A stretch of DNA of 17,676 nt from Bacillota bacterium (GCA_023415335.1 JAEZLD010000018.1:1-17676), one strand, 5' to 3'; positions 6,922 through 14,224 are shown, counted from the stretch's first letter. Notes: generated by a model not told the origin, from the letters alone. Numbers and translations: made by a program.

Positions 6922-7842
6922 ATGCCAAGAAAGGCGAGAGTCAAGTCAGAAGAGTCTGTTTACCATGTTATGGTACGAAGTATCAGTGAAATAAAGATGT
7001 TTGAAGAAAGAGATGATAAACTGAAGTATATTTTCTTCTTTAAAAGGTGTCTTAGAAACTATAAATTTAAGGTCCTTGCCTATTGCATCATGGATAACCA
7101 TGCACATTTTGTGATTGATGGCTGTGGGGCTGATATTTCTAAGGTAATGCACAATATAAATTTCTGCTATGCTATGCATTACAACAAGACCCATAGCAGA
7201 CATGGTCACCTTTTTCAAGATAGATTCAAGAGCAAAATCGTGTATGATGACAGGTATCTGCTTAACCTTACGGCATACATTCACAACAATCCCCATGATA
7301 TTAATGGTTACGAGAACTGCCCTGAGAATTATGAGTTTTCAAGCCTTTCAACCTATCTTGGAATGAACGTTGTGGACAATGACCCTTTGGTTAGCACAAG
7401 CCTCATAGAGAACGTAATGGGGAAGGACTTGGCCAGTACAAGGGATGCATACAGGCAGCTCGTACTTGATGCCACCGATGAAAATATGGAGGCAGATGTA
7501 GAATTTAAAAACGAGGGCACTGAGTATGTAGGCTGCAGGACAATAATACACAGGAATTCAGACCCTAACAAGATTATTAACTATATATGCTCAAAGTTGA
7601 ACCTTAGAAAAGAGAGTATACACGTAAAGTACAGCAGGGAGGCCATAGAGGCTAAGGCCCTTGCAATGTACCTTATCAGGTGCCTGTGTGGCTATACCTG
7701 TAGAGATATGTGTGGAATGATTGGTGGGATAACCCAAAGCACGATATCTAGATATTGTATGAAAGGAGCATCTCTTGTGGAACAGGAGAGATATCGAAGT
7801 TTAGTGGACGACTTTCTCCGAGACTGTACTGAATCAGCCTAA
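6922..7842 (+). CDS. REP-associated (RAYT-type) Y1 transposase with DnaA-like C-terminal domain
   Basis: A 306-residue protein of the IS200/TnpA_REP-like HUH family, which cuts and joins single-stranded DNA through a tyrosine linkage. The start at 6922 (MPRKARVKSEESVYHVMVR) is chosen because AAGGAGG precedes it by 7 nt. Visible motifs are the metal-binding HUH in IMDNHAHFVI (H60, H62), FQDRFKS (98-104), and the probable catalytic Tyr119 in LTAYIHNNP. Residues 217-280 resemble the DnaA domain IV helix-turn-helix (SREAIEAKALAMYLIR, then GGITQSTISRYC), a known extension in Firmicutes RAYTs. The gene is intact. Its orientation is opposite to both neighbours, and it is flanked by inverted GGGACGGTTAA copies. 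RAYT proteins are usually single-copy and domesticated, acting on REP-like repeats rather than moving themselves. Confidence 0.88.
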   Translation: MPRKARVKSEESVYHVMVRSISEIKMFEERDDKLKYIFFFKRCLRNYKFKVLAYCIMDNHAHFVIDGCGADISKVMHNINFCYAMHYNKTHSRHGHLFQDRFKSKIVYDDRYLLNLTAYIHNNPHDINGYENCPENYEFSSLSTYLGMNVVDNDPLVSTSLIENVMGKDLASTRDAYRQLVLDATDENMEADVEFKNEGTEYVGCRTIIHRNSDPNKIINYICSKLNLRKESIHVKYSREAIEAKALAMYLIRCLCGYTCRDMCGMIGGITQSTISRYCMKGASLVEQERYRSLVDDFLRDCTESA

Positions 7843-8000
7843 AACCTTTGTTTTAAAAATAGTATATAAATACTTATAATGAAATAATTTGCAAGGAGGA
7901 CAAGCTGTAAGAAACAAAGTTACCTATGTTAAAAAATTCAATATACCAAACCAAAAAAAGCATTCTAACATTAGATTTATCTCACAGAATCATAGAATAA

Positions 8001-8070
8001 CTTAACCGTCCCTGGATTCTGGCTGCCTCCTGCACTTTAATATAAACTAAAATAATTAACCGTCCCTGAT
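8001..8070 (-). repeat. inverted right-end copies of the GGGACGGTTAA repeat
   Basis: CTTAACCGTCCCTG at 8001-8014 is the exact inverse of 6817-6830. TTAACCGTCCCTGAT at 8056-8070 is the exact inverse of 6815-6829. The two copies are about 54 nt apart, similar to the 59-nt spacing of the left pair. The outer copy ends 3 nt before the sirtuin stop codon. Their paired, mirror-symmetric arrangement around the transposase suggests element ends or recognition sites. Confidence 0.75.
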
Positions 8071-8073
8071 ATC

Positions 8074-8802
8074 CTATTGACCAACTACTTTACTCAAAAC
8101 TTCTCCAATAGGTGCATGAATAACTAAATTCGCCCTGTTGTCTGCTGATGTAGTACTCTTGTTTATAAGCACCAGGTTTTTTCCTCTGAAATAATCAATC
8201 AGTCCTGCTGCAGGGTATACCACAAGGGATGTACCTCCGATAATCAGGGTATCAGCCTTTGATATAGCACTCACCGCCCCCTTGATTACCTGCTCATCTA
8301 AGCCTTCCTCATAAAGAACAACATCCGGCTTAACCGTCCCTCCGCACTCGGTGCACATTGGCACTCCCTTTGAGGTAATAATGAATTCAGCATCATAGAA
8401 TGCCCCACATTTCATGCAGTAGTTTCTATGTACAGAGCCGTGAAGTTCAAATACGTTTTTAGAACCTGCTGCCTGGTGAAGACCGTCTATATTCTGGGTA
8501 ACTATTGCCTTAAGCTTACCTATCTGCTCAAGCCTGGCGAGAGCTATATGTCCCGGATTGGGCTTGGCGTCGGGATATACAAGCTTTGCCTTGTAGAATT
8601 CAAAGAATTCCTCCGGATATCTCATAAAATAAGTATGGGATACCAGCTGCTCTGGCATTAGTGTCATATGGAGCTTCTCATTCCATAGACCGTTAGCACT
8701 TCTGAAGTCAGGTATACCACTTTCGCAGCTGCAGCCAGCTCCTCCAAAAAACACAATATTATCTGACTCCTGTATTATTTTTTTAAGGTCTTCTAAATAC
8801 AT
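8074..8802 (-). CDS. cobB: NAD-dependent protein deacylase, sirtuin (Sir2/CobB family)
   Basis: A 242-residue cytosolic sirtuin that removes acyl groups from lysine using NAD. NAD-binding motifs are GGAGCSCESGIPDFRS (20-35) and TQNIDGLH (102-109). The catalytic histidine is H121 in ELHGS. The zinc ribbon is CxxC (129/132) and CxxC (150/153), followed by GGTVKPDVV, and then the Rossmann part GGTSLVVYPAAG (189-200). The length is typical of bacterial class U/III sirtuins. The start has AAGGAGG at good spacing. A sirtuin fits control of acetylated metabolic enzymes, but no acetyltransferase or acetyl-CoA synthetase gene is adjacent to support a specific partner. It is probably monocistronic; I could not identify a convincing promoter. 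Confidence 0.93.
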   Translation of the reverse strand: MYLEDLKKIIQESDNIVFFGGAGCSCESGIPDFRSANGLWNEKLHMTLMPEQLVSHTYFMRYPEEFFEFYKAKLVYPDAKPNPGHIALARLEQIGKLKAIVTQNIDGLHQAAGSKNVFELHGSVHRNYCMKCGAFYDAEFIITSKGVPMCTECGGTVKPDVVLYEEGLDEQVIKGAVSAISKADTLIIGGTSLVVYPAAGLIDYFRGKNLVLINKSTTSADNRANLVIHAPIGEVLSKVVGQ

Positions 8803-8940
8803 TGAAACTCCTCCTTATACATTATACATTTTAAAATACTCAAAGCATGAATACCGTAATAATACTTCCTTATCTATATATAATAGCAGAAAAATCAACC
8901 TATGATTAAACATACTTTCAATCCAACGTATTAAGTAAAG

Positions 8941-8963
8941 AAATGCAGCCTAAGGCTGCATTT
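8941..8963 (-). terminator. terminator after the 56-residue peptide gene
   Basis: AAATGCAGCC at 8941-8950 and GGCTGCATTT at 8954-8963 form a perfect 10-bp stem with a TAA loop directly after the stop codon at 8964. The minus-strand tail is TTTCTTTAC and the plus-strand tail is TTTTTAT, so it may work in both directions. Confidence 0.65.
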
Positions 8964-9134
8964 TTATAATACTATAAATGATAACAACTTTTGGGGTCCA
9001 ATTATAAGTATCAGTGCAAAAATTATAAGTATCACCCACAATATAAGCTTGATGGTTTTTCCTACTATCTTCATTGCAACTAATATAATAGCAAAAATCA
9101 ATACAAAAATCACTATATCAGGAACTTGTTCCAT
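8964..9134 (-). CDS. small membrane protein, 56 residues
   Basis: A short frame that starts MEQVPDIVIFVLIFAIILVA and ends GPQKLLSFIVL. It has two strongly hydrophobic stretches, residues 7-20 and about 31-46, separated by a basic KIVGKTIK loop. This predicts a two-pass or hairpin membrane peptide. A purine-rich GGGGGG lies 4 nt before the ATG, and a perfect terminator hairpin starts immediately after the stop; both support a real gene. I do not recognise the family, and with no neighbour in the same unit, context gives no function. A type I toxin or a small membrane regulator are possibilities, with nothing specific to support either. Confidence 0.6.
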   Translation of the reverse strand: MEQVPDIVIFVLIFAIILVAMKIVGKTIKLILWVILIIFALILIIGPQKLLSFIVL

Positions 9135-9267
9135 GTTTCCCCCCTATTATGGATTGATTATAAATTCCCACCTCTTTTGTTATATTTTATCATGTACTAT
9201 ATTTATATTCAATTTTTTTATTTTTATGGCAACATAATGCACAAACTCAATATTTTGTATTCTGTTG

Positions 9268-9295
9268 TTGTTTATAGAATATAAATAGATATAAT
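9268..9295 (+). promoter_or_regulatory. sigma-A promoter of the MATE exporter gene
   Basis: TTGTTT (9268-9273) and TATAAT (9290-9295) are 16 nt apart, followed by a leader of about 35 nt before the start at 9338. The rest of the 9135-9337 spacer is AT-rich and shows nothing else. Confidence 0.5.
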
Positions 9296-9337
9296 GGTTA
9301 TATGACGTCTTTACACTAAAGGATAGGAGATTACATA

Positions 9338-10720
9338 ATGGAACAGGAAATAACTCAGATTCGCAGAAAAATCTTTTCCATGATACTTCCAATAACCATA
9401 GAAAACATTCTTCAAACAACCGCCAGCTTCATTTCAATGGCTATGATTGGAAATTTTGATACACTTGCTGTAAGTGCTATAGGTATCAGTTCCAGGATTA
9501 CTCAACTTGTTTGGGCTCTTTTTAAAGGTGTAACCACAGGTGCTACCGTATACGTATCCCAAGCCTATGGAGCAGGTGATTCCAAAAGACTTAAAAGCAT
9601 TGTAAAGGAAACCTTTATTCTGTGCATGATTATTGTCCTTCTTCTCCAACAGATAATTTTTTGGAATGCAACACCACTGCTAAGCTTTTTTAAGCCTGAT
9701 TCTCTCCTGCTTGAAAACGGCTCAATGTATCTGAGGATTGTTTCCCTTGGCCTGCCATTTCAGGTAATAGTACTACTGACAGCAGGGGTTTTGCAGGGAA
9801 TGGGCAATGCTAAAACTCCTATGATAATAGCATTTTTAATGAACCTTCTTAATATAGGCGCAGGCTACCTTCTTATATTCGGAAAGCTTGGATTTACAGC
9901 ACTAGGTCTTAAGGGTGCGGCTATAGGACTGGTAATTGCCCAGGTAATTGCTGCTCTTATAGGTCTTTATGTGCTTTCTAGAAAGTATAATGTTCTCAGC
10001 CTTAAAGCCCCGGATGGCGCCTCAGGCATAAGGCTTGGAAATGCTGTTCAGGTATTCAGGGTGGGCTTTCCATCATCATTGGAGTCAATGTTCTGGCAGA
10101 TATCAGCCCTTATACTTACAAGAGCCATTCTTGTTTATGGAAATAACGTACTTGCAGCCTATCAGCTTGGACTTCAAGCTGAAAGCATATCCTTCACCCC
10201 TGCCTCTGGCTTTGCTGTGGCAGCTACGGCATTTATAGGTCAAGCCTTAGGCAGCTGTAACGGTGAGAAAGGCCGACTTTACATAAGAGAGCTTCTAAAG
10301 GGTACACTGGCCATTACTCTCATATGCTCTCTGGTACTTCTCCTTCTTCCTAAACAGATAATGGGGCTTCTGAATGATGAGAGCGAGGTTATAGCCATCG
10401 GAGCCACATACCTTTTCTTTATGGGGCTTGTGCAGTTTCCTCAGAATATTTCCGGACTGCTTAACGGTGCACTGCGTGGGGCAGGGTACTCAAATGTTCC
10501 AATGTGGGTGACAGGCACAGGCATATGGGTTATCAGGATACCTTACGTGCTTATTGTAACCTATGTGTTTCACCTGGATATACAATTCATATGGATTGGC
10601 TTCTGTGCCGACCTTATAGTAAGGTTTATTATAAGCCTTATTCTTTACAAGAAGAAAAACATATATGAGGCTTCTCCTCTTGTAGAGCACATAATCGAAG
10701 GAGGCACGCAGGCATTATAG
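9338..10720 (+). CDS. MATE-family multidrug/cation antiporter
   Basis: A 460-residue inner-membrane transporter of the MATE (MOP superfamily) type, which exports drugs or metabolites against Na+ or H+. It shows about 12 hydrophobic helices in two homologous halves. Family features include the N-terminal RRKIFSMILPITIENILQTTASFISMAMIG, then GTLA-like positions, LPFQVIVLLTAGVLQGMGNAKTPM (about residues 138-161) and, in the second half, GFPSSLESMFWQISALI and FPQNISGLLNGALRGAGYSNVPM. The latter mirrors the first-half QGMGNAKTP motif. The length is normal. GGATAGGAG lies upstream at suitable spacing. It is monocistronic with its own promoter and terminator. The substrate cannot be told from sequence. 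Confidence 0.92.
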   Translation: MEQEITQIRRKIFSMILPITIENILQTTASFISMAMIGNFDTLAVSAIGISSRITQLVWALFKGVTTGATVYVSQAYGAGDSKRLKSIVKETFILCMIIVLLLQQIIFWNATPLLSFFKPDSLLLENGSMYLRIVSLGLPFQVIVLLTAGVLQGMGNAKTPMIIAFLMNLLNIGAGYLLIFGKLGFTALGLKGAAIGLVIAQVIAALIGLYVLSRKYNVLSLKAPDGASGIRLGNAVQVFRVGFPSSLESMFWQISALILTRAILVYGNNVLAAYQLGLQAESISFTPASGFAVAATAFIGQALGSCNGEKGRLYIRELLKGTLAITLICSLVLLLLPKQIMGLLNDESEVIAIGATYLFFMGLVQFPQNISGLLNGALRGAGYSNVPMWVTGTGIWVIRIPYVLIVTYVFHLDIQFIWIGFCADLIVRFIISLILYKKKNIYEASPLVEHIIEGGTQAL

Positions 10721-10800
10721 TATAGTGTACTGTACTTTTCATTATACCACTGAAATTGAATATCCCAATTTAGGGACGCTTTAATCCATACTCATATAGG

Positions 10801-10838
10801 AATGAAAAGCTTGCTTGAAAGCAGGCTTTTTCATTTTT
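10801..10838. terminator. bidirectional terminator between the MATE gene and galM
   Basis: AATGAAAAGCTTGC at 10801-10814 pairs with GCAGGCTTTTTCATT at 10821-10835 around a TTGAAA loop, with one G-U pair and one bulge. It is followed by a T run on the plus strand and has an A-rich start that gives T residues on the minus strand. It lies between two convergent genes and can serve both. Confidence 0.75.
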
Positions 10839-10857
10839 TATATTATGCTTATAATTA

Positions 10858-11922
10858 TTACTTTCTTACAGAAAACCTATATATAGTGGTATGCTTATAC
10901 TCACTTCCAGCCTTAAGCACAGGTGATGGGAACTCAGGATGCCTCATTGCATTAGGGAAGTATTGGGTTTCCAGGCATAGACCTGTTCTGTCAGTATATA
11001 CAGCCCCTCCCTTGCCATGCAGTCCATTTCCTATGAAGTTTCCCGAGTAAAACTGCATTCCAGGCATGGTTGTATAAATCTCCATTGTTCTGCCACTTAC
11101 TGGCTCATACAGCTCTGCTGCCTTTTCAGGTATCTTCCCATCAACATTTAGTACCCAGTTATGGTCGTATCCCTTTCCACACCTAAACTGCTCATCTTCT
11201 GACGAAAATGCCCAGTCTATAGGCTTCATTGTGGTAAAGTCCAAAGGAGTTCCATAAACCTTTCTTATTTCACCTTGTGGTATACACTCATCATTAATAG
11301 CAGTAAAGCTTTCTCCATTAATCTTAAGCTGGTGCTTTAGTATGGTTCCAGCATCATGACCTGCCAGGTTATAATAGGCATGGTTTGTAAGGTTTACTAC
11401 GGTATCCTTGTCGCTGACAGCATAGTAGTCTATCCTAAGCTCATTCTCCTCTGTAACAGAATAAGTAACCCTTATATCCAGGTTTCCGGGATAGCCTTCC
11501 TCTCCGTCAGGACTGGTATATGTAAGCTGGAGTTGCTCCTGGTTATTTTTCTTTATTATATCAGCATTCCATATTACCTTGTCAAAGCCTTTAATTCCCC
11601 CATGAAGGTGATTGTTTCCGTCATTTTTAGCCAGTACATATTCCTGTCCATTTAGTATAAAGCTGGCACCCTCTATTCTATTTGCATGCCTTCCTACAAT
11701 AGCACCAAAGTACGTGTTTGAATCCTTGACATAGCTTTCAATATTATCATAACCAAGTACCACATCTGCCTCATTATCATTTCTATCAGGCACCTTTAGG
11801 GATACAACCCTTCCACCATAATTGATTATTGCAGCTTTCATTCCCTGTGAGTTCCCCAGCTCATATATATGTACAGTATAGCCCTCATCTGTAACACCGA
11901 AAATCCTCTTTTTTATTTCCAT
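10858..11922 (-). CDS. galM: galactose mutarotase (aldose 1-epimerase)
   Basis: A 354-residue cytosolic enzyme that interconverts the alpha and beta anomers of galactose and related hexoses ahead of the Leloir pathway. Active-site motifs are present: GRHANRI with R78, NHLHGG with H107, LTNHAYYNL with the catalytic acid H181, GYDHNW with D253, and the catalytic base E318 in LCLETQYFPNA. The length is typical. The start at 11922 has AAAGGAG 7 nt upstream. No other galactose gene (galK, galT, galE) is adjacent. It has its own promoter, which lies back to back with the promoter of the small RNA/peptide unit at 11997. The nearby secreted and DUF2804 genes are not in the same operon. Confidence 0.95.
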   Translation of the reverse strand: MEIKKRIFGVTDEGYTVHIYELGNSQGMKAAIINYGGRVVSLKVPDRNDNEADVVLGYDNIESYVKDSNTYFGAIVGRHANRIEGASFILNGQEYVLAKNDGNNHLHGGIKGFDKVIWNADIIKKNNQEQLQLTYTSPDGEEGYPGNLDIRVTYSVTEENELRIDYYAVSDKDTVVNLTNHAYYNLAGHDAGTILKHQLKINGESFTAINDECIPQGEIRKVYGTPLDFTTMKPIDWAFSSEDEQFRCGKGYDHNWVLNVDGKIPEKAAELYEPVSGRTMEIYTTMPGMQFYSGNFIGNGLHGKGGAVYTDRTGLCLETQYFPNAMRHPEFPSPVLKAGSEYKHTTIYRFSVRK

Positions 11923-11964
11923 ACTATTCTCCTTTTCTCTACTATTTCTTTTTATCCTATCTTT

Positions 11965-11993
11965 ATTATATATTCACTATTTATTCTTTTCAC
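11965..11993 (-). promoter_or_regulatory. sigma-A promoter of galM
   Basis: On the minus strand GTGAAA (11988-11993) is followed after 17 nt by TATAAT (11965-11970). Its -35 box lies only 3 nt from the -35 box of the divergent promoter at 11997-12025. Confidence 0.5.
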
Positions 11994-11996
11994 TAC

Positions 11997-12025
11997 TTGC
12001 ATTAATTTTAAGTATATGCTATAAT
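11997..12025 (+). promoter_or_regulatory. strong extended -10 promoter of the leader RNA/24-codon ORF unit
   Basis: TTGCAT (11997-12002) and TATAAT (12020-12025) are exactly 17 nt apart, with an extended -10 TGC just before TATAAT. Transcription should begin near 12032. It is the best-matching promoter in the window. Confidence 0.75.
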
Positions 12026-12031
12026 AAATGA

Positions 12032-12191
12032 ATGTGGAAATATATCTTGCGGATGTAGTGCAGGGTAAACGTACAAAATGTTGACTTATGTAGGAACGAA
12101 CAAATCATTTAACCCCGGACCTACACATTTTATAAAATTTTGTAGGGTCTAGAATCTCACGTTAGAACAATCCTGCCATAGCCTCTGTAGG
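12032..12191 (+). ncRNA. structured leader RNA of unknown class upstream of a 24-codon ORF
   Basis: Between the promoter and the ribosome binding site lie about 160 nt with strong pairing potential. GCAGG (12060-12064) can pair with CCTGC (12172-12176). AACGT (12068-12072) can pair with ACGTT (12159-12163), building on the same long-range helix. CCTACA (12120-12125) and TGTAGG (12141-12146) close a hairpin over the palindrome ATTTTA/TAAAAT. TGTAGG also occurs at 12089-12094 and 12186-12191, so CCTACA has three alternative partners, the last one touching the ribosome binding site. I do not recognise a known riboswitch consensus. The arrangement could be a cis-regulatory leader or an independent small RNA. 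Confidence 0.5.
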
Positions 12192-12211
12192 AAAAAAAGG
12201 AGGTATGGAAT

Positions 12212-12286
12212 ATGGAATTTACAAACGTTTTTGTAATCCCAACTGATGTCATTGATGAGTGCGTATCTGGCGCAATCGATGACTAA
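12212..12286 (+). CDS. 24-residue peptide downstream of the structured leader
   Basis: ATG at 12212 is preceded by AAGGAGG with 8-nt spacing, an ideal ribosome binding site. The peptide begins MEFTNVFVIPTDVIDE, has a single Cys (residue 17) and ends in two aspartates; it is acidic and mildly hydrophobic at its N-terminal half. A strong terminator follows 12 nt after the stop, so this is the only ORF of its transcript. A competing ATG at 12205 is one nt from AGGAGG and would give only 13 codons. CCTCT at 12182-12186 can pair with the GGAGG, which could gate translation. The function is unknown: signalling peptide, toxin-like peptide or regulatory leader peptide are all possible. Confidence 0.55.
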   Translation: MEFTNVFVIPTDVIDECVSGAIDD

Positions 12287-12298
12287 CCACAAAAATAT

Positions 12299-12334
12299 AG
12301 GCTGCATGGGCTAAGCTCCAGCAGCCTTTTTATT
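12299..12334 (+). terminator. Rho-independent terminator of the leader RNA/peptide unit
   Basis: AGGCTGC (12299-12305) pairs with GCAGCCT (12321-12327), with an inner GGGC/GCTC extension over a TAA loop, followed by TTTTT and TATTA. It ends the transcript at about 300 nt. Confidence 0.85.
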
Positions 12335-12384
12335 ATGCCCTTTGTTGGCGAAACACCACACCTTTAAAGTATATTACATAATAA

Positions 12385-12408
12385 CAGACCGGCATAAAAG
12401 CCAGCCTG
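12385..12408 (-). terminator. possible terminator of the DUF2804 gene
   Basis: CAGACCGGC (12385-12393) and GCCAGCCTG (12400-12408) form a 9-bp stem with two G-U pairs and a 6-nt loop, 17 nt after the stop codon at 12426. The minus-strand tail TTATTATG is only weakly T-rich. Confidence 0.4.
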
Positions 12409-12425
12409 TGAAGTACATTATATAC

Positions 12426-13454
12426 CTACCACTTGTTAATGGACCTTTCTGCAAAGGCTGTCATGTCCCTTACCTCTATTACCCTTCCATCATCAAGCAC
12501 CGCCCTGCCAGTAAATCTACCAAACACCTGATGGCAAGACATCTGCAGGAACAGCACTGCATTGTGCGTGAACCTGTCATAAACAGGCTCAAACTCCATA
12601 TCAAACCGCCCATCATCAGAGGTAAAATGCCATCTCTGCATAAGATTTTCTCCTATAACAGGCATTCCAAAGCTAACCTGGCTTATTTTATGAGCCCTTC
12701 CATCATAGAAAAGGACATTTTCCGAAGCTGCAGAGGTATCTCCAAAGCCATAGCCCAGATTAAACCCAAACGGTATTCCATCTACAAGCGCACTACCGTT
12801 ACTCCAGTACCATGTGTTGGAGAATGTCCAAACCCCTCTGCCCCAGTCAAGTAGTCCAAAGGCTTTATCAGGAGTAAAATCATACACGTCATTGCCTATT
12901 TTAACATAACCTTGAGCCTTCATACAGTTTATCTTCTGATTATAATAAAAGGCCTTTGGGTCGTCGTCGTAAGGGGTTGCAATAACCAGGCTGTCATCTC
13001 CCACTGTGGTCAGTTCTACGTTTGTATCAAATGCTTGTCCATTAAGGAAGTTATCCCATCTGCAGCTAAGGTACCTTTTATTTCCCTTAACCTCAAATGA
13101 CATCTCTATTCCCTTTGCCTTATAGCATACATTCCCTGTTTCAGCTGAGGCAGGAAGCTCCAGCCTGCCGAAGGGCAATGGCACATTCTTTCCCTGGGTA
13201 TAGAACTTTCCTGTACGCAAGTCTATTAAGGATGCAGCTATGTTACCCACATATGACAAATCCCCTATTGTCAGCTGGAGTATGTAGTCATCGGTAGCAA
13301 CCTGGTAAAAGTCCCACTCCTTTATTCTCCAGGGTGCAGCTTTTATGGCTTTTCTGCTATATTCAAGTACCGGCCGGGGAGCCCATCCCCTCTGTTCAAG
13401 CCTTCCTTTGGAGTCCAATAATATTCCAGGCTTTAGCATTCCATTTTTCACCAT
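12426..13454 (-). CDS. DUF2804 family protein
   Basis: A 342-residue protein matching the DUF2804 family, which has no established enzymatic role. Recognisable features are the N-terminal LLDSKGRLEQRGWAPRPVLEYSR and the central DWGRGVWTFSNTWYWSNGS (203-221), followed by GFNLGYGFGDTSAASENVLFYDG; the DWGRG-W-W pattern is the family hallmark. The C-terminus QMSCHQVFGRFTGRAVLDDGRVI is also typical. There is no signal peptide, so it is probably cytosolic. The length is normal and the frame intact. The start at 13454 has AGAGGTGATC upstream. It is monocistronic, with its own extended -10 promoter about 100 nt upstream. Confidence 0.8.
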   Translation of the reverse strand: MVKNGMLKPGILLDSKGRLEQRGWAPRPVLEYSRKAIKAAPWRIKEWDFYQVATDDYILQLTIGDLSYVGNIAASLIDLRTGKFYTQGKNVPLPFGRLELPASAETGNVCYKAKGIEMSFEVKGNKRYLSCRWDNFLNGQAFDTNVELTTVGDDSLVIATPYDDDPKAFYYNQKINCMKAQGYVKIGNDVYDFTPDKAFGLLDWGRGVWTFSNTWYWSNGSALVDGIPFGFNLGYGFGDTSAASENVLFYDGRAHKISQVSFGMPVIGENLMQRWHFTSDDGRFDMEFEPVYDRFTHNAVLFLQMSCHQVFGRFTGRAVLDDGRVIEVRDMTAFAERSINKW

Positions 13455-13484
13455 AAGATCACCTCTATAATGGTCATAGAGAAT

Positions 13485-13562
13485 ATAGACAGCAGATGCG
13501 GTCTATCAACTCCCATGCCTGAACCTATATCCGATATAAACAAACATAAATATATTATAGCA
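13485..13562 (-). promoter_or_regulatory. promoter and leader hairpin of the DUF2804 gene
   Basis: On the minus strand TGC-TATAAT (13554-13562) is an extended -10 box; no good -35 is visible. The leader holds a hairpin ATAGAC (13485-13490) with GTCTAT (13501-13506) about 30 nt before the start codon. The rest of the 13455-13749 spacer is AT-rich with no gene or clear structure. Confidence 0.45.
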
Positions 13563-13749
13563 TATTAATTGCAATTTAAAAGTTAATAATTTCAAGAGCT
13601 ATGTTCTAATAAATTTATCTTTTTTAGAAAATATCAAAAATTTTTAAAACCTCTCCAGAAAGCCGGACAGTTATTTATTTTCTTCTCATATAATCAATAT
13701 TCCGAATAAATAATATTCAAGGATATGCATAGATTATACCCAGTTCATA

Positions 13750-13789
13750 AAAAAATTAGCTGGTGTCCAAAGACACCAGCTAATTTTTT
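13750..13789 (-). terminator. strong terminator of the CofE-like two-gene unit
   Basis: A perfect 18-bp stem, 13750-13767 with 13772-13789, surrounds the loop CAAA. The stem has A and T runs at its ends, so it can work on both strands. It overlaps the last bases of the stop codon at 13788-13790. Confidence 0.88.
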
Positions 13790-14189
13790 ATTCCTGTACT
13801 GTATATACTTTTTCAAAGACTAGTTGATCTGGATATTTGCTTAAAAGCTCCTTAAGACTTATTACTTCCCCAGCTTCCTTAAGCCTAGGGTCTTCCGACT
13901 CAAAATATTCATCTATCTCCTCATATACCGAATCAGTTACAAGAAATCTGAATGGGCCCTTAGAGCCTAAGTCTGAAAGCATCATTCTTACCTCATCTTT
14001 ATTTGAGAATGGACTTACTACAATCTCACAGGCACAGTGCCCGTTGCATATGTCATAGCAGTATACTCCTTCGGGAAGCCCTGTTTTTTCGCTTTCGTGC
14101 TTTCTTGCGTATAGGTTGGCTTCTACAGCCTTATCCAGCACCTTGTCATCCAATTGGTTTTCAGCAACAGTAATCATAAAGTAACACAT
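13788..14189 (-). CDS. conserved-looking hypothetical protein, 133 residues
   Basis: I do not recognise this protein. It begins MCYFMITVAENQLDDK and is acidic. It has a Cys cluster at residues 44, 48, 52 and 54 (CYDICNGHCAC), which could bind metal or form disulfides. The rest looks like an alpha/beta fold (EIVVSPFSNKDEVRMMLSDL, FRFLVTDSVYEEIDEYF). GGAGGG lies 7 nt before the ATG. It starts 35 nt after the stop of the CofE-like gene and is followed by a strong terminator, so the two are very likely co-transcribed and possibly functionally linked. No signal peptide or membrane helix. Confidence 0.7.
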   Translation of the reverse strand: MCYFMITVAENQLDDKVLDKAVEANLYARKHESEKTGLPEGVYCYDICNGHCACEIVVSPFSNKDEVRMMLSDLGSKGPFRFLVTDSVYEEIDEYFESEDPRLKEAGEVISLKELLSKYPDQLVFEKVYTVQE

Positions 14190-14224
14190 ATTTATCCCTC
14201 CATCTACCTGTGTTTAATTATTAT

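Noticed and set aside
7885..7920. AAGGAGG after the transposase suggesting another small gene
   Set aside because: No start codon follows at a usable distance with an open frame of meaningful length.
8329..8340. A 12-nt match (CTTAACCGTCCC) to the transposase-flanking repeat inside the sirtuin gene
   Set aside because: It encodes the GGTVKP segment after the zinc ribbon, which is conserved in sirtuins, so the match is most likely coincidental.
10774..10786. GGGACGCTTTAA resembling the GGGACGGTTAA repeat after the MATE gene
   Set aside because: It differs at two positions and lacks the flanking bases; too weak to count as a copy.
12032..12191. Assigning the leader RNA to the raiA motif, 6S RNA, SRP RNA or a known riboswitch
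   Set aside because: The raiA motif normally lies between comFC and raiA, which are absent here. No known consensus such as the SRP GGAAG core could be matched by eye.
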